From positions 3,051,501 through 3,115,500 of the forward strand of contig JAYKKM010000196.1 in NCBI GenBank assembly GCA_035772405.1: DNA of 64,000 nt. The letters are read 5' to 3'. This DNA comes from Chrysogorgia sp. JL179-B06. Lineage: Eukaryota > Cnidaria > Anthozoa > Scleralcyonacea > Chrysogorgiidae. Under the pieces are notes generated by a model. It made no database searches. It had not been told where the DNA came from and worked only from the letters and a program-made list of their open reading frames with translations. Shown here piece after piece: positions 23,622-36,910 of this stretch. The position numbers were made by a program, and so were the translations under genes. How positions within the stretch are numbered: position 1 is the first letter of the stretch; the number at the start of each line of letters is the position of its first letter.

Positions 23622-24478
23622 GTGCTGTAAGTAACTTCGTTACAAGTAACGAAATTACAAGTAATCGTTACTTTTTAAAGTAACTTATGGGTAACTAGTT
23701 ACATTTTGCAAGGAGGTAACTGTAACTGTAACTAGTTATATTTTTGCTAAAAATGGAACTATAACGAGTTACATTTGTTACCAGCGTTAACGTTACTTTT
23801 CCGTTACATTCTCACGCTCACTTCTACCATGGTTTGCTTCTACAGTCAATTGAAGCAGTGTTGGTATTTCCGTAACATCAATATTTCATGCCGGGCTACA
23901 TAACGTCCTCGCCAAATTATCAACGCCAATCTGCTGACCACTGATCACGGGCGCATATTAGTTTTGTAAATGTAATCTTCATATTTTTTCAAGACTCAAT
24001 TTCACGAGGCTGGCATGATTTTCGTTCAATAAACAGAATAATTTTGATAATTTCATGCGCTATTGAGTCATGACTTCATGCGAGGCATCCTTGGTCGTAT
24101 TTGGCGGACATCAGGACATGTTCGAATGCAAAATGTTTAATGTTTTTGAAATACTGATTCACTGTACTGTTTTATTTGAGTAGTTGTTGTTGGGTTATCT
24201 CGTTCTTTAAAGAAGGTACAAGGTCACTAAAAGACAGTACTTTAACTTAACCGAACCCATTGCCATTGTAAATAGTAAAACCTCATGGGAATGTAACTTT
24301 TAACAAGTTACAAAAATGTCAAAGTAACTTTGTAACTAGTTACAAAAATCTTAAAGTAACTTTGTAACGGTAACTAGTTACATTTATTTCATGTAACTTT
24401 TACCAGTAACTAGTTCCTTTTTTGAGCATGTAACTGTAACTGTAACTAGTTCCAAAAAAAAAGTAACTTTTACAGCAC
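23622..24478. mobile_element. GTAACTAGTTAC-rich MITE inserted in the left arm
   Basis: Ends GTGCTGTAA and TTACAGCAC are inverted, and the interior edges consist of many GTAAC/GTTAC units in opposite orientation. It interrupts the foldback arm. A target duplication was not clear. Confidence 0.6.
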
Positions 24479-24604
24479 ACGGCAAAACATTAACACTCGC
24501 AGTAAAATATTAATACTCACGGCAAAATTTTGCACGGCCACACAGATGGGTCTGGGTACGAGAATGACGGTAGGTACTTTATCTGACCCCCATTATAGTG
24601 TATC

Positions 24605-27600
24605 ATATAATTCCTACGCATACTTAGCCCTCCTTATGCATACTTAGCCATCCTTAGGCATACTTAGCCCTCCTTAGGCATACTTAGCACTCCTTTGCCA
24701 TCCTTAGGCATACTTAGCAGGAGGGCTATGCCTAAGGAGGGCTAAGTATGGCTAAGGAGGGCTAAGGAAGGATGGCTAAGTATGCGTAAGGTGGCTAAGG
24801 AGGGCTAAGTATGCGTAAGGATGGCTAGCCCTCCTTAGGCATGCTTAGCCATCATTAGCCCTGATTAGGCATACTTAGCCATCCTTAGCCATCCTTAGCC
24901 CTCCTTAGACATACTTAGCCCTCCTTAAGGAGGGCTAAGTATGCCTAAGGAGGGCTAAGGATGGCTAAGTATGCCTAAGGAGGGCTAGCCATCCTTACGC
25001 ATACTTAGTCCTCCTTAGACATACTTAGCCCTCCTTAGGCATACTTAGCCCTCCTTAGCCATCCTTAGCCCTCCTTAGCCATCCTTAGCCCTCCTTAGGC
25101 ATACTTAGCCCTCCTTAGGCATACTTAGCCATCCTTACGCATACTTAGCCCTCCTTAGACATACTTAGCCCTCCTTAAGGAGGGCTAAGTATGCCTAAGG
25201 AGGGCTAAGGATGGCTAAGTATGCCTAAGGAGGGCTAGCCATCCTTACGCGTACTTAGTCCTCCTTAGACATACTTAGCCCTCCTTAGGCATACTTAGCC
25301 CTCCTTAGCCATCCTTAGCCCTCCTTAGGCATACTTAGCCCTCCTTAGGCATACTTAGCCCTCCTTAGCCATCCTTAGCCCTCCTTAGGCATACTTAGCC
25401 CTCCTTAGGCATACTTAGCCATCCTTACGCATACTTAGCCCTCCTTATACATACTTAGCCCTCCTTAGGCATACTTAGCCATCCTTCCTTAGGCGTACTT
25501 AGCCCTCCTTAGGCATACTTAGCCCTCCTTAGGCATACTTAGCCCTCATTAGCCATACTTAGCCCTCCTTAGGCATAGTCCTCCTTGCTAAGTATGCCTA
25601 AGGAGGGCTAAGGAGGGCTAAGTATGCCTAAGGAGGGCTAAGGATGGCTATAAGTATGCCTAAGGAGGGCTAGCCATCCTTACGCATACTTAGCCCTCCT
25701 TAGACATACTTAGCCCTCCTTAGGCATACTTAGCCCACCTTAGCCATCCTTAGCCCTCCTTAGGCATACTTAGCCCTCCTTAGGCATACTTAGCCATCCT
25801 TAGGCATACTTAGCCCTCCTTAGGCATACTTAGCCATCCTTACGCATACTTAGCCCTCCTTAGACATACTTTGCCCTCCTTAGGCATACTTAGCCATCCT
25901 TCCTTAGGCGTACTTAGCCCTCCTTAGGCATACTTAGCCCTCCTTAGGCATACTTAGCCCTCATTAGCCATACTTAGCCCTCCTTAGGCATAGTCCTCCT
26001 TGCTAAGTATGCCTAAGGAGGGCTAAGGATGGCTAATTATGCCTAGGGAGGGCTAAGTATGCATAAGGAGGGCTAAGGATGCCTAAGCCATCCTTACGCA
26101 TACTTAGCCCTCCTTAGACATACTTAGCCCTCCTTAAGGAGGGCTAAGTATGCCTAAGGAGGGCTAAGTATGCATAAGGAGGGCTAAGGATGCCTAAGCC
26201 ATCCTTACGCATACTTAGCCCTCCTTAGACATACTTAGCCAGGGGCGGATTTAGCGTAGGTCAAACCGGTCATGCGACTGATGTAATTTTTTGCTAGCAT
26301 AAAAAATTCCGAATCGACTTTCAGCAGTCGCTGTAAAAATTGCGCAATTACAACAAGGTCCAGTTGTTTCATAATCATTCGTGATTTTATTCGTAATTCA
26401 TCGGCACTGACGGCACAGGCTCTCTCGCCCGCGTCTTTCCCGCGGAGGTCGTACAAATAACAATGTGAGCAGTCTTCAGTCTTCTTCTTCTCAGCGGTCT
26501 TCCGCATGAGCTTTGGACCGATCTGAGTCATTTTCCAGCTATTTGATTGGTCAATACACCGATCTCCATGGTGATCGGCCAATTTGACCGATCTGCGGGG
26601 CGTTCTGACCGGTCTTGGTGATCAGGGTCTCATACATGAGCCACCTGATTGGTTAATTCAGACAAATACAGTGTTCTTATTCGCTACTCCATTTGACCGA
26701 TCTTGACCAATTCACAGCGTGTGGTATCCATCAGTTTACTGTATTATTCAGCATTGGCTCGCGGTATTTACGAAACTGTTCTATCAGGGTTTGAAAGAAA
26801 CGATGAACATTGTCTGCAAGAAGTGTACGATGATCTGGTGAGGCAAATCAACGTTTCGCGCAAGAGTTCTGTCGACGAACTACTCCGTGCGGTAAACAGC
26901 ACTTCAAGCTTTCTTAGCAGGAATTTTGGCGCAGAGAAACTAATCCAAAAGATGTCCGCGATCGGAAAGGCAAGGGTTGTACAGGCCACGGCGATCATGT
27001 AAATGTATATATATATATATATTGATTGATAAACTACCGTCTTACTAGTCTTAAACTAGTGTTTGATAATCTAGTATTGCTATTGCGAATTGTGCGTCTC
27101 TGGCCGTAATCGTTGCTCAATTACCATATAACATATATTTACATATATACCGTCGACAAAACGACGATTAAGATTAAGCTATATTCGATTCGAGTTTACC
27201 GGTTCCGTGTAACCTATATTTAAGCGTTTCGTATTGACTTTAACAAGGTTTAAACTTCATATTGACCGATTGTTGTTGAACCTCGTTGTCTGGTGTATGA
27301 AATACGACCTGGCTATTCATTGCTTTTGACAGGAAGTTGAGAATAAATAATTCATGTTTTATCAAAGTTCGAATTGGACAAAAAAAATGATAAAAAAAAA
27401 TAATAAAATGTTTCATAAAAACATGTTTGAAAACATTAAATCAAATGCTCAAAAGTGCTGTCAGATCGCGGGAAATGCCATTTCAGAGACCCAAATTCAA
27501 AAATTTTCCGGGGGAGAATCCCCCCGTACCCCCCTACATATGTGTACCCCGCCATTTTGACTAACGTATGAAAATTCCTAGATCCGCCCCTGTACTTAGC

Positions 27601-28590
27601 CCTCCTTAAGGAGGGCTAAGTATGCCTAAGGAGGGCTAAGGAGGGCTAAGTATGCCTAAGGAGGGCTAAGGATGGCTAAGTATGCCTAAGGAGGGCTAGC
27701 CATCCTTACGCATACTTAGCCCTCCTTAGACATACTTAGCCCTCCTTAGGCATACTTAGCCATCCTTACGCATACTTAGCCCTCCTTAGACATACTTAGC
27801 CCTCCTTAGGCATACTTAGCCATCCTTCCTTAGGCGTACTTAGCCCTCCTTAGGCATACTTAGCACTCATTAGCCATACTTAGCCCTCCTTAGGCATAGT
27901 CCTCCTTGCTAAGTATGCCTAAGGAGGGCTACGGAGGGCTAAGTATGCCTAAGGAGGGCTAAGGATGGCTAATTATGCCTAGGGAGGGCTAAGTATGCAT
28001 AAGGAGGGCTAAGTATACGTAAGGATGGCTATGGAGGGTAAGTATGCCTAATGAGGGCTAAGTATGCCTAAGGAGGGCTAAGTATGCCTATGGAGGGCTT
28101 AGGGCTAAGTACGCCTAAGGAGGGCTAAGGATGGCTAAGGAGCGCTAAGTATGCCAAGGATGCCTAAGGAGGGCTAAGTATGTCTAAGGAGGGATAAGTA
28201 TGCGTAAGGATGGCTAAGGATGCCTAAGGAGGGCTAAGGATGGCTAAGTATGCCTAATCAGGGCTAATGATGGCTAAGCATGCCTAAGGAGGGCTAGCCA
28301 TCCTTACGCATACTTAGCCCTCCATAGGCATACTTAGCCATCCTTCCTTAGCCCTCCTTAGCCATACTTAGCCCTCCTTAGGCATAGCCCTCCTTGCTAA
28401 GTATGCCTAAGGAGGGCTAAGTATGCCTAAGGAGGGCTAAGTATGCCTAAGGAGGGCTAAGTATGCCTAAGGATGGCTAAGTATGCCTAAGGAGGGCTAA
28501 GCTAGCATGCATAAGGAGGGCTAAGTATGCGTAAGGATGGCTAAGGAGGGCTAAGTATGCCTAAAGGAGGGCTAAGTATGCGAGGAATTA
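24605..28590. repeat. Satellite core of CTAAGTATGCCTAAGGAGGG units in both orientations
   Basis: Nearly 4 kb (minus one insertion) of variants of CCTCCTTAGGCATACTTAGC. Blocks flip orientation repeatedly, so strands can fold on themselves at many points. It is bordered by inverted copies of GTATCATATAATTCC. No coding capacity. Confidence 0.9.
26240..27592. mobile_element. 1.35-kb hAT-type element inside the satellite
   Basis: CAGGGGCGGATTTAG at the left and the inverse of CAGGGGCGGATCTAG at the right, flanked by 8-bp duplications TACTTAGC (26,232-26,239; 27,593-27,600) taken from the satellite unit. Two ORFs of about 100 aa inside (for example 26,703-27,002 +) do not resemble a transposase to me. 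Confidence 0.88.
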
Positions 28591-28700
28591 TATGATACAC
28601 TATAATGGGGGTCAGATAAAGTACCTACCGTCATTCTCGTACCCAGACCCCTCTGTGTGGCCGTGCAAAATTTTGCCGTGAGTATTAAGAGGAGATTTTT

Positions 28701-31700
28701 CAACCTCGTCCCCAGGGCCTTCGCGGTGCGAGGCAAGATGGCGGGCGAGGCGAGCGCAGTGAACTCTAATAAGGACTGGAACGATAACTCGGGGTTGAAT
28801 TTTGAAGCCAGTCATGGAGGCTGACATGTAGGTATGCCCTAGTCCTTTTTTAGTTGACCGTGCGATAAAGAAATTAAATTTGATGAAATATAGGTTGTAA
28901 AAAACAACATTATGGCAAAAAACTGAAATAATATCACACTATTTCAAGTTTAGATTTATTGCTAGTTCACAGCATGTAATTTCAATGGTGAAATAGCCAG
29001 TAAAAGCAAGAAATATAGGAAAGATTAACCCACAAACAAATGTAAATAATGCAAGGTCACAACTTCTTTTTTGATCAAGAATAATTTGGGAAAAAACATC
29101 GAGATTCACATTGACACATTTTCAAACTGAAAGACATTTTAGAGGAACAATAACAGAAGAGCATTGTCAAATATCTGTTGTGAAAAACGCAGAGAAAATG
29201 TGTTTTACTTTTACATAAACTGAGGTAGTTACTGGAGGTACTGAGTTATTTTTCGTGTCGTCAAAGATTGGATTTAGCAGTAACACACACAAAAAGTAAC
29301 CTTAAATTGTGTTTTGATATTTATCTTAATAAATCATTGTCATAAAAGTCTTCAAAAGTTCAAAAGACAGCAAAGAAAATCAAGAGAAACCTGTATTTTT
29401 TCAAATTTCGGTGCACATTTCCCCGTTTGTTTGAAGGATATTTTATTTGTTAAGCCACATCCATCGCTAGAAATTCTTGAAAAGAAAGCTCAACCAACGT
29501 ATCGCATTTTTCCCTTTTAAAAAGCAACTGGGAAACAGCCTAGCTCCAAAAAAGTTGAACATTTTCCGTTCAGCAATCCTACCGCTCCCTACGATTATTT
29601 CCTGGCCACTGCCGTTTCGTGCACTACACGCAAATTAACACGCGTGTTTTATACCTACAACGTCGCCGAGTGGCTGTTTCGTACACTACACGCGGTCAAC
29701 GCGCGTGTTTTATACCTACATGTCAGCCCCCATGGCGGGAATTTTGGCTTCATCCAATCATACGGCCGGGTTAATGGAGTTAGCGTTCCAGTCTTTATAG
29801 AGTTCACTGGGCGAGCGAAGGCCCTGGCAAAGGCTGGACAAAAACTGCCGTTGATTGGTTGTAGGATTTAATTGAATTAAATGCTCACAACTGTCCCCAT
29901 TGGTCAATAATTAAATTGTGCGGGAAAGCAAACTAAACATGGCGTCTAATAGACTAATACAGGAGATGAAATGAACATGTTAGTGATCAGTTTGATCGAA
30001 ACTCCAAAGAAACGATATCCGAAGAAACCACTGATCTATATAAGAGGACTGGATAGAGCATCCTTTGTTTGAGCGCCACCGAAATTGAAGCCGGATGTTT
30101 TGAGCTGCGGCCAGCTCCACTTCGGTTCAGTATCGCTATATTTTACTGTTGTGGAATCGTAGTTTTTGCATATAACCACGAAATAGCTGAACAAAGCAAA
30201 CCCATTTTGACAGGGTACATCATGAAACTACAGAAAACTTAAAAATGTGGATAAAAATTGAATCGTAAGTAAATAAATTCATATTTTGACGAACTTTCGA
30301 AGCCGGCCGCAGCACTCACTAAGAATAAAAATCTGAGAACAGTCGAGTTGATTTATTTAAAGGGCAGGATGACGTGAATGTGGATAGGCTGCACTTATAT
30401 TTTTGGTTTATAGTGGACTCACTCATGTCATGTATAAATTATGTCATTTTGATAAAAAAAGTGTATCTATATGTAATATTTTGGTACAATATTTGCTATT
30501 GTGTAATACAAGGTCTAAAATTTAACCACTATGAAGGAAGGAATTTGAAGGTGAAACAGTAGACAACTAATAGTGGCTTTCTATAGAATAATTGTACTGT
30601 ATCATAAACTTTGTCCATGATTTGATTAAAGAAACATTTTTAATAACTCATGTGTATTTTGTCATGTGTATTTTGATTCTATATAATAAACCTTCTAAAC
30701 CATTGCTGGTTAATATTAAAACTTTAATATATTTCTTAGCCATACTGATCAACCAGGCCAAATCCATATTTTTCCCCCTCATATCTTAAACAGGTTTAGG
30801 CACAAAACAATTAATTTCATAATAAAAAATAGCATATATTTTTCTCTTGTTTCTTAACTAATATTGATTTACATAATGCGAATGTTTGGATTTTGTTTCA
30901 TATTTTAATCCTTGAAATTGCAAGCTGCATGGTAATGGCTATTAAATAAGTTAAGGTGGTTTCCTGTACTAAAGGAAACCACCAATGCACAGTGTACATG
31001 AAAATAATTACATGAATCAATTCATTCTACTATACTGTACAGCAGCTACATCTATTTGCTACATCTATAAGCTATTCACATAACAATCATCCTGCTCAAA
31101 CTGTAATAATGCAAGTAGAATACATTTTACCAGCAGCACTATATTCATTTATAATATTGGGCCATCAACCTGTCAACATTGTTTATAGAGCTTGATGATA
31201 ACCATGTGCTTGACTGAAAACCATGTTTATGGCTTGATCAAGATCATCACCAAGTACTATAATATGTATGGTCAGAATGTGCCATCGGCATCTTGGGAAG
31301 GAAACCATATAGGATCTGGGCGCTTTCTCGATATATGAACAACCGAAATACAAACCAATCCCTAACCCAAATCCTAAATTGATGCTATAATAATTTTATA
31401 TTTTAGTTGCTCATATATAGAGAAAGGGTCAGGATCTGTCTGAATCAGAGAGAAGCACAGTAACCCTATCCTCTTCAACCATCAGTGAAGATGAAGATTG
31501 ATAAAGATTTAAACTGCATGGCTCCGAGCTAGGGACTACAATCAAACAAAGCTTTCTTGATTTTTAATTTAAAAATAACCACTATCAAAATATATACATG
31601 TATACCTACAGGTACTTATAGCCCTAAATACTGTAGCTACTATATTTGTCTTTATATTCCTGGTTGAACACTATTCACTCACAGAAAATTAGGTTAATGA

Positions 31701-32816
31701 TTTAAATAAATCATCCTGGTATTCAAAGGGTACCAGAATGGGCATGTTGTAACATGGACTGATAAAACATGGACTGATAAAACATGGACTGATAAAACAT
31801 GGACTGGTTAAACATGGACTGATAAAACATGGACTGGTAAAACATGTAACGTGTAGCTGTGAATGTATGATGTCTACATAACAAATAATCGCTAACCCCA
31901 AAACAACAAAGATCCTAACCCTCCATGTTTTACCAGTCCATGTTTTATCAGTCCATGTTTTATCAGTCCATGTTTTACAACATGCCACCAGAATGTGTTT
32001 ATTATTTTCTGAGTTATGTTTTTCTATTTGGGCATACATATTGCATACATAACATTTGTTTACAGCTAAATAAACGCCATTAACATTCAAATATATTTCA
32101 CAAATACGATCACAAAAATCGAAATATCTATTTCAAAGACTTACCACAAATGTTGAAATTAGTGTTGCCTCTTTTCCGGCAGTTTACAACCTCAAAAATC
32201 TTTTATAGTTTTCAGGTTGTGTGTTAGAACGACTTTTGCCTATCAAAATGTTGTCATCTTGTTGGTTTGCTACCATCGAAATTTGAACTCGCAAATTCCG
32301 TTTTTCCCTACGTTTTTGGGCTAAACAACTAAAAATTGCTCTCCGAAGGCTTCCCGTGTCCTTTTCTTCTCATGATACAAAAATCGGTCTGATCCGAAAA
32401 GAGAAAAAAGCAAATATACTAAAACTATAATTACGCAACAGTAAAATATTCTACTCTAGCCTCTAAATCTCTAATATATTCTAATATAGATCAGTGGAAC
32501 GCCGGAACACTTATTGGATATTTATCGTCTTTGTGGAAGTGAAAATAAGAGCATGAATCATGTATTCCATAAGCCAGGTCTTTGGTAGGTCTTTGGTAAA
32601 GTTAGTTAATACTACACGCTCGATGTTCATATTCGGAAAAAGTGAAAAACATCTCACTAGTACTGAGTCTCTCATGATTACACAGTAGACAAACTAGCGG
32701 GAAAATTTTCCACATATAGTGGAATATTTTGTCACGTGGTTCAGCCTTTGCCAGGGCCTTCGCTCGCCTCGCCCGCCATCTTGCCTCGCACCGCGAAGGC
32801 CCTGGGGACGAGGTTG
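28701..32816. mobile_element. 4.1-kb element with long perfect inverted ends and 9-bp duplication
   Basis: It starts CAACCTCGTCCCCAGGGCC and ends with the inverse; the match runs for over 50 bases, with GAGATTTTT on both sides (28,692-28,700; 32,817-32,825). It interrupts the terminal repeat of the TTAA element. The interior has no recognisable transposase. A Mutator- or P-like origin is suggested by duplication length and repeat style. Confidence 0.8.
31741..31986. mobile_element. 246-bp MITE with minisatellite ends
   Basis: The ends GGCATGTTGTAA... and its inverse contain repeated units AAAACATGGACTGAT. Flanks are identical 9-mers ACCAGAATG (31,732-31,740; 31,987-31,995). The open frame across it only reflects the repeat. 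Confidence 0.8.
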
Positions 32817-35074
32817 GAGATTTTTTAGATTATCGAGAAACAGGCGCTCAAAAATACCGTGATGCTTTGCGAATAAACAGCAATAAGTTGTGAACCATTT
32901 ATTTTGTTCATTTTTGGCTTAATAATCTTACGGAAAATCGCTCATTATTAAATGTGAGACGTGAAATAGTCCTTCGATACATTTTTTCTGCTGGAAGTTG
33001 GTGCAACGTCTTCATGGCGCTTTTAACACCAACAACATGCTTGAGTAGACCACAATAGACTTGGGGTTTAATGTTCGACGGCAAGAAGGACACAGGTACG
33101 TTCATTTCATTTATTTATTTCTGTAATTAGATTGTTAATATTTTTAAAAAAATTGTGTGGATAGGAACATATACGAGTAAACTTTGTGTCTTATTTGCAT
33201 CAGTTTGATATCAGTCGCAGATAATTATTTTTTGGCCGTTCAAGTGAGAGGCTTTTTTGTCGACTGTATGAACCCTATGTTATTGGTTTCAACAATATTT
33301 TCTCCAGATCCCCCTTAAAATTGATGTTGATCTCAACAATGCTATATTATTTACGAAGACATGTTGTCACACAGCCGAATAAAGCAGAATGTATTGAGCT
33401 AGTAAGGAATATTATGATGATTATTGTCCATTTCTCGTAGTCGAACTTTGTTATTGTATGTCGTAATTCGTAGCAACCAACCAGTGGAGTTGTTTACGAA
33501 ATATGCAATATTTTTACCTTTAAACTAATTGGCACACCGTGGGACTTACGGTGCATTGCATTCAATCAGTTAGGTTTACAATAAGCGTTGTTTAAAGAAA
33601 AATTGAGTGAATGGTCCTCGCAGTTTTTTTGATAGAAAATATTTTTGTTTCTCATTTTCGTCATCTTATGGTAAAATGGTAGCTATTTGAATTTTGGTCA
33701 TAAAATATGTCAATTAACGACTAAACTGTAAAAGATTATTTTACTATGTAGTTTTAAAAGCATGTATTAATAGGATGTCAGCCAAAATCTAGTAGAAAAT
33801 TCAGAAAAAAATATATGAGGTTTTTAATCATGAAAAGTTGTACGTTTTTGTGACTTGGGCCCATGAATGATTGTGGGCTTTACGAAAATGCAAAATATCG
33901 CTAAAATTTTGATTGGCACACTGCAAGGTATATATAATCTTGAAGCTTAGTTATTATTCTTCACATTAAAAGTGGTTTAAGAAAAAATTAGGTGAATGGT
34001 CCTCGCAGAATTTGAGCATTTATGTGGTCTTATCTGTTTTGTATATTGCATTTTGATTAAGGTGGCTTTGTGAGTATTTATTATTGGATTACAGTAACCA
34101 ATTTGTACTAGTTGCCCTGTTTGGATATTGTACATTGTAATAGTTTTGATAAGTTAAAACTAAGAGCTGGAAAATGGACAATGTATTTAGGTAATGTTTT
34201 AGTAGGTACATTTGCAAAATACAACCACAGAAATGCAGTAATTAACTAAGCAAAACTATGAATACCAACAAAATTAATATAATGTTATGATTAAAGTGTA
34301 GATTTTGGGCTACATGTATGACTACTGTTTTATGGTACATGTGTATTAATTGTACAATAATTGTCCAATTTATTCATGAAAGCATGCTCACATATTATAT
34401 ATATTTTAATTTGCAGCTTGTTTGCTGGGTACCTTGTTTCAGAATTAAGAAGATTGTCAGAATTAAGAAGATTGATACCATATATTTTAAGTTTTAACTT
34501 ATTAAAATAAAAATTATGAAAGCCATTTACTTCACTATCACATGACATTGTAAGAAGATACAAATCTTGGTTTGTATGTATAGTAACTACGGGCAATTAC
34601 GTTGACACTTAAAAAAAAACATAATTTGTAGTGTAATATACCTCTTTGAAAAATCATTTGTCAGACTGGTGTAATTGCCCTTAATTGCAATAACTTCAAT
34701 ACATATATTAAAATGTATTAATTACTGTTTTCCACAACAACATTTATAGTATACCTGTACATACAGTATATATTTGAAATCATAGTAACAATATTTACAT
34801 TTCTCATATTGAGAGCAAATTTACATTGTAAATTTAGTTATAGTGATAATAATTACATTAAAAATTCAGTGTTACAGTATTATAAAAAATGTATACACTA
34901 TTACTTATGAACTTTTACCAACAGATTCCTTTTGTATATTACATAACAGCTATCTGAAGTGATAATCCTGTATAAAATATATATATATATATATATATTA
35001 TTTATTTATTTACAGAGCAATCCAAAGCAGTGTGTAACATACTGTAGGCAATATTATTATGCATAAAAAGGCTT

Positions 35075-35205
35075 AAATCTGGTGAACTGCTGATATTTTA
35101 CATAATAAAATACTGATTTCAAGTCAAAGCCCTTCATCAGAGTAAAGGCTTTGCCTTGAAATGTCAGTATTTGATTATCTAAAACCTTGACAGTTTACCA
35201 CCTTT
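35075..35205. repeat. Inverted repeat related to Penelope terminal/hammerhead sequence
   Basis: GGTGAACTGCTGATATTTT and an inverse-like GACAGTTTACCACC flank paired CTTCATCAGAGTA and GAAATGTCAGTATTT segments. These match the terminal hammerhead region of the Penelope copies at 44.1, 46.3, 54.2 and 57.5 kb, but the core is degenerate. Confidence 0.55.
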
Positions 35206-36262
35206 AAGCTTTATACAAAAACATATGTGTTTTTGTTAAAACTGTCCATTCAAATACTAAACAGTGATGAAGGAGGAGTGGTCATAATTGGTTGTGGTTG
35301 GAGATTGCAATCTCTGATTTTGAACACCCTGAAAATAGAAAATAATACTTTATGTAATGCAGGCCTATATTTGATGTGGGAAAGGGGTCATGGCCCCCCA
35401 ATGAAAAGACTAAATTTGGTAAGATATAGTATGACAACATAATAGCATTCCATTTTAAGAGAATTCAGTGTACTAAATTTCAAACTAGAAATATAAAAAA
35501 AAGATTCCAAAACAAGGGCTCCTGAAACCCTATGTTGACAGCTCAACTATTTATAATACATTTTGGTCCATTCCCACCCCTCTGCCTTTGGTACAGACCA
35601 GTGATGTGACAATATTCAAAAGGAGAAAAATTGTAATTGACCTAAAATAAAATATCTTTACAATTTGGTGTGTTGTTCAAGTCATGACAAACAATTTAAA
35701 AAACATATAGAACTTCCAAATTTTTATTTTTCTCATTAAACCAGAAGCAATAAATTATATGCATGACATTCTGCAAAACAATTGAGGTTCTTTTCACAAA
35801 ACAGATCACAAGTTCAATTGACAAAACCATGTGAACAGAAGCAGCTATTTACAAGCACTTTTAAGTATATCTTTGATAAATTTGTGGATTTTTATAGTTC
35901 CCATTTTTCCCAGTTGGCAGTATAAGTTAGCAATTGTAATAAACCTTTATATGTATTAGATAGTGGCTTTTATCTGGTAAACATGGTTTATATATTTACT
36001 TAAAATACGAATACATTTAAATAACCATGTTACCAACTTATCAGGACAAATTTCTTACAAAAAATATGAAACTTACCGAGGTTACCGCGACATTTTCTTT
36101 GGTTTTACGGTTCAAAGTTTCTCTTTTAGCTTCGTGAAGAGCTTAATTCTGCTGTGAAAAACATTGATCTTTCCAAGATGGCGGCATTTTAAGAGGAAAG
36201 CCTGGTTACTAAGTTTTGAGCACTTTTGACAAAAATTACGCGACTTTTTAAAAAATCTCCTC

Positions 36263-36600
36263 TTAATGTTTTACCTCGAGTGTTAATGTTTTGCCGTGGC
36301 GGATATGGGCCACCGTATTAATGTTTTACCTCGAGTGTTAATGTTTTGCCGTGAGTATTAATGTTTTACCTCGAGTGTTAATGTTTTGCCGTGGCGGATA
36401 TGGGCCACCGTATTAATGTTTTACCTCGAGTGTTAATGTTTTGCCGTGAGTACTAATGTTTTACCTCGAGTGTTAATGTTTTGCCGTGGCGGATATGGGC
36501 CACCGTATTAATGTTTTACCTCGAGTGTTAATGTTTTGCCGTGAGTATTAATGTTTTACCTCGAGTGTTAATGTTTTGCCGTGGCGGATATGGGCCACCG
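36263..36600. repeat. Right arm of the foldback element
   Basis: Inverse of the left-arm units: TTAATGTTTTACCTCGAGTG and TTAATGTTTTGCCGTG, alternating with GGCGGATATGGGCCACC, ending at 36,600 before TA. Confidence 0.85.
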
Positions 36601-36697
36601 TAAGTAACCAATCAGCGTTCGTAATTTTCGATTTAGACCAATGAAACTCCAAGTCCGTCGAAACTGCTTGGACGGGTGTTTCGACGTACTTCAGGCT

Positions 36698-36910
36698 CTC
36701 TCTCCTCCGCAGAGGTTATTTTTTCGGGTATCTTTGAGCGTAAATAATTTTTTTCGGATCGTAGAAGTAATCACAACCGCTTCTTTCTTTCGACTGCAGT
36801 ACTTTATTTACGCTAAAACATATCTCCTATACTATCCGATTCAAAAAAATATAAATACTGCAACAAAATAAGTCTTCTACGATCCAAAATAACCTCTGCG
36901 GAGGAGAGAG
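36698..36910. mobile_element. MITE copy 2, 213 bp, 9-bp duplication
   Basis: Same termini as copy 1 at 22,520, flanked by CTTCAGGCT on both sides (36,689-36,697; 36,911-36,919). The ORF reading through it is fortuitous. Confidence 0.82.

Larger units (their letters stand above)
28689..36262. mobile_element. TTAA-flanked element (Kolobok/piggyBac-type duplication)
   Basis: Terminal repeats GAGGAGATTTTTTA and its inverse, each bounded by TTAA (28,685-28,688; 36,263-36,266). Joining the flanks restores the satellite-arm sequence GTATTAATGTTTTACC, showing a clean insertion. No transposase is seen. Most of the interior is AT-rich with no supported gene (29.0-31.7 kb, 32.9-36.2 kb). Confidence 0.75.
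23207..36600. mobile_element. Giant foldback element with tandem-repeat arms, flanked by TA
   Basis: The element starts CGGTGGCCCATATCCGCC at 23,207 and ends with its exact inverse at 36,600, with TA on both sides. Each arm repeats this terminal motif several times. The inner arms (24,479-24,640 and 28,575-28,688) also mirror each other and enclose a satellite core. Left and right arms are interrupted by later insertions (23,622-24,478 and 28,689-36,262). A TA duplication suggests Tc1/mariner-type movement. Confidence 0.7.

Noticed and set aside
26235..27002. ORFs inside the 1.35-kb hAT-type element as transposase
   Set aside because: No BED finger, dimerisation or catalytic motif; the element is too short to be autonomous.
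24605..28590. CRISPR-like array
   Set aside because: Units are contiguous, occur in both orientations and have no unique spacers; it is a eukaryotic satellite.
31689..32090. 133-aa ORF with TWTDKTW repeats
   Set aside because: Translation of the minisatellite ends of a MITE.
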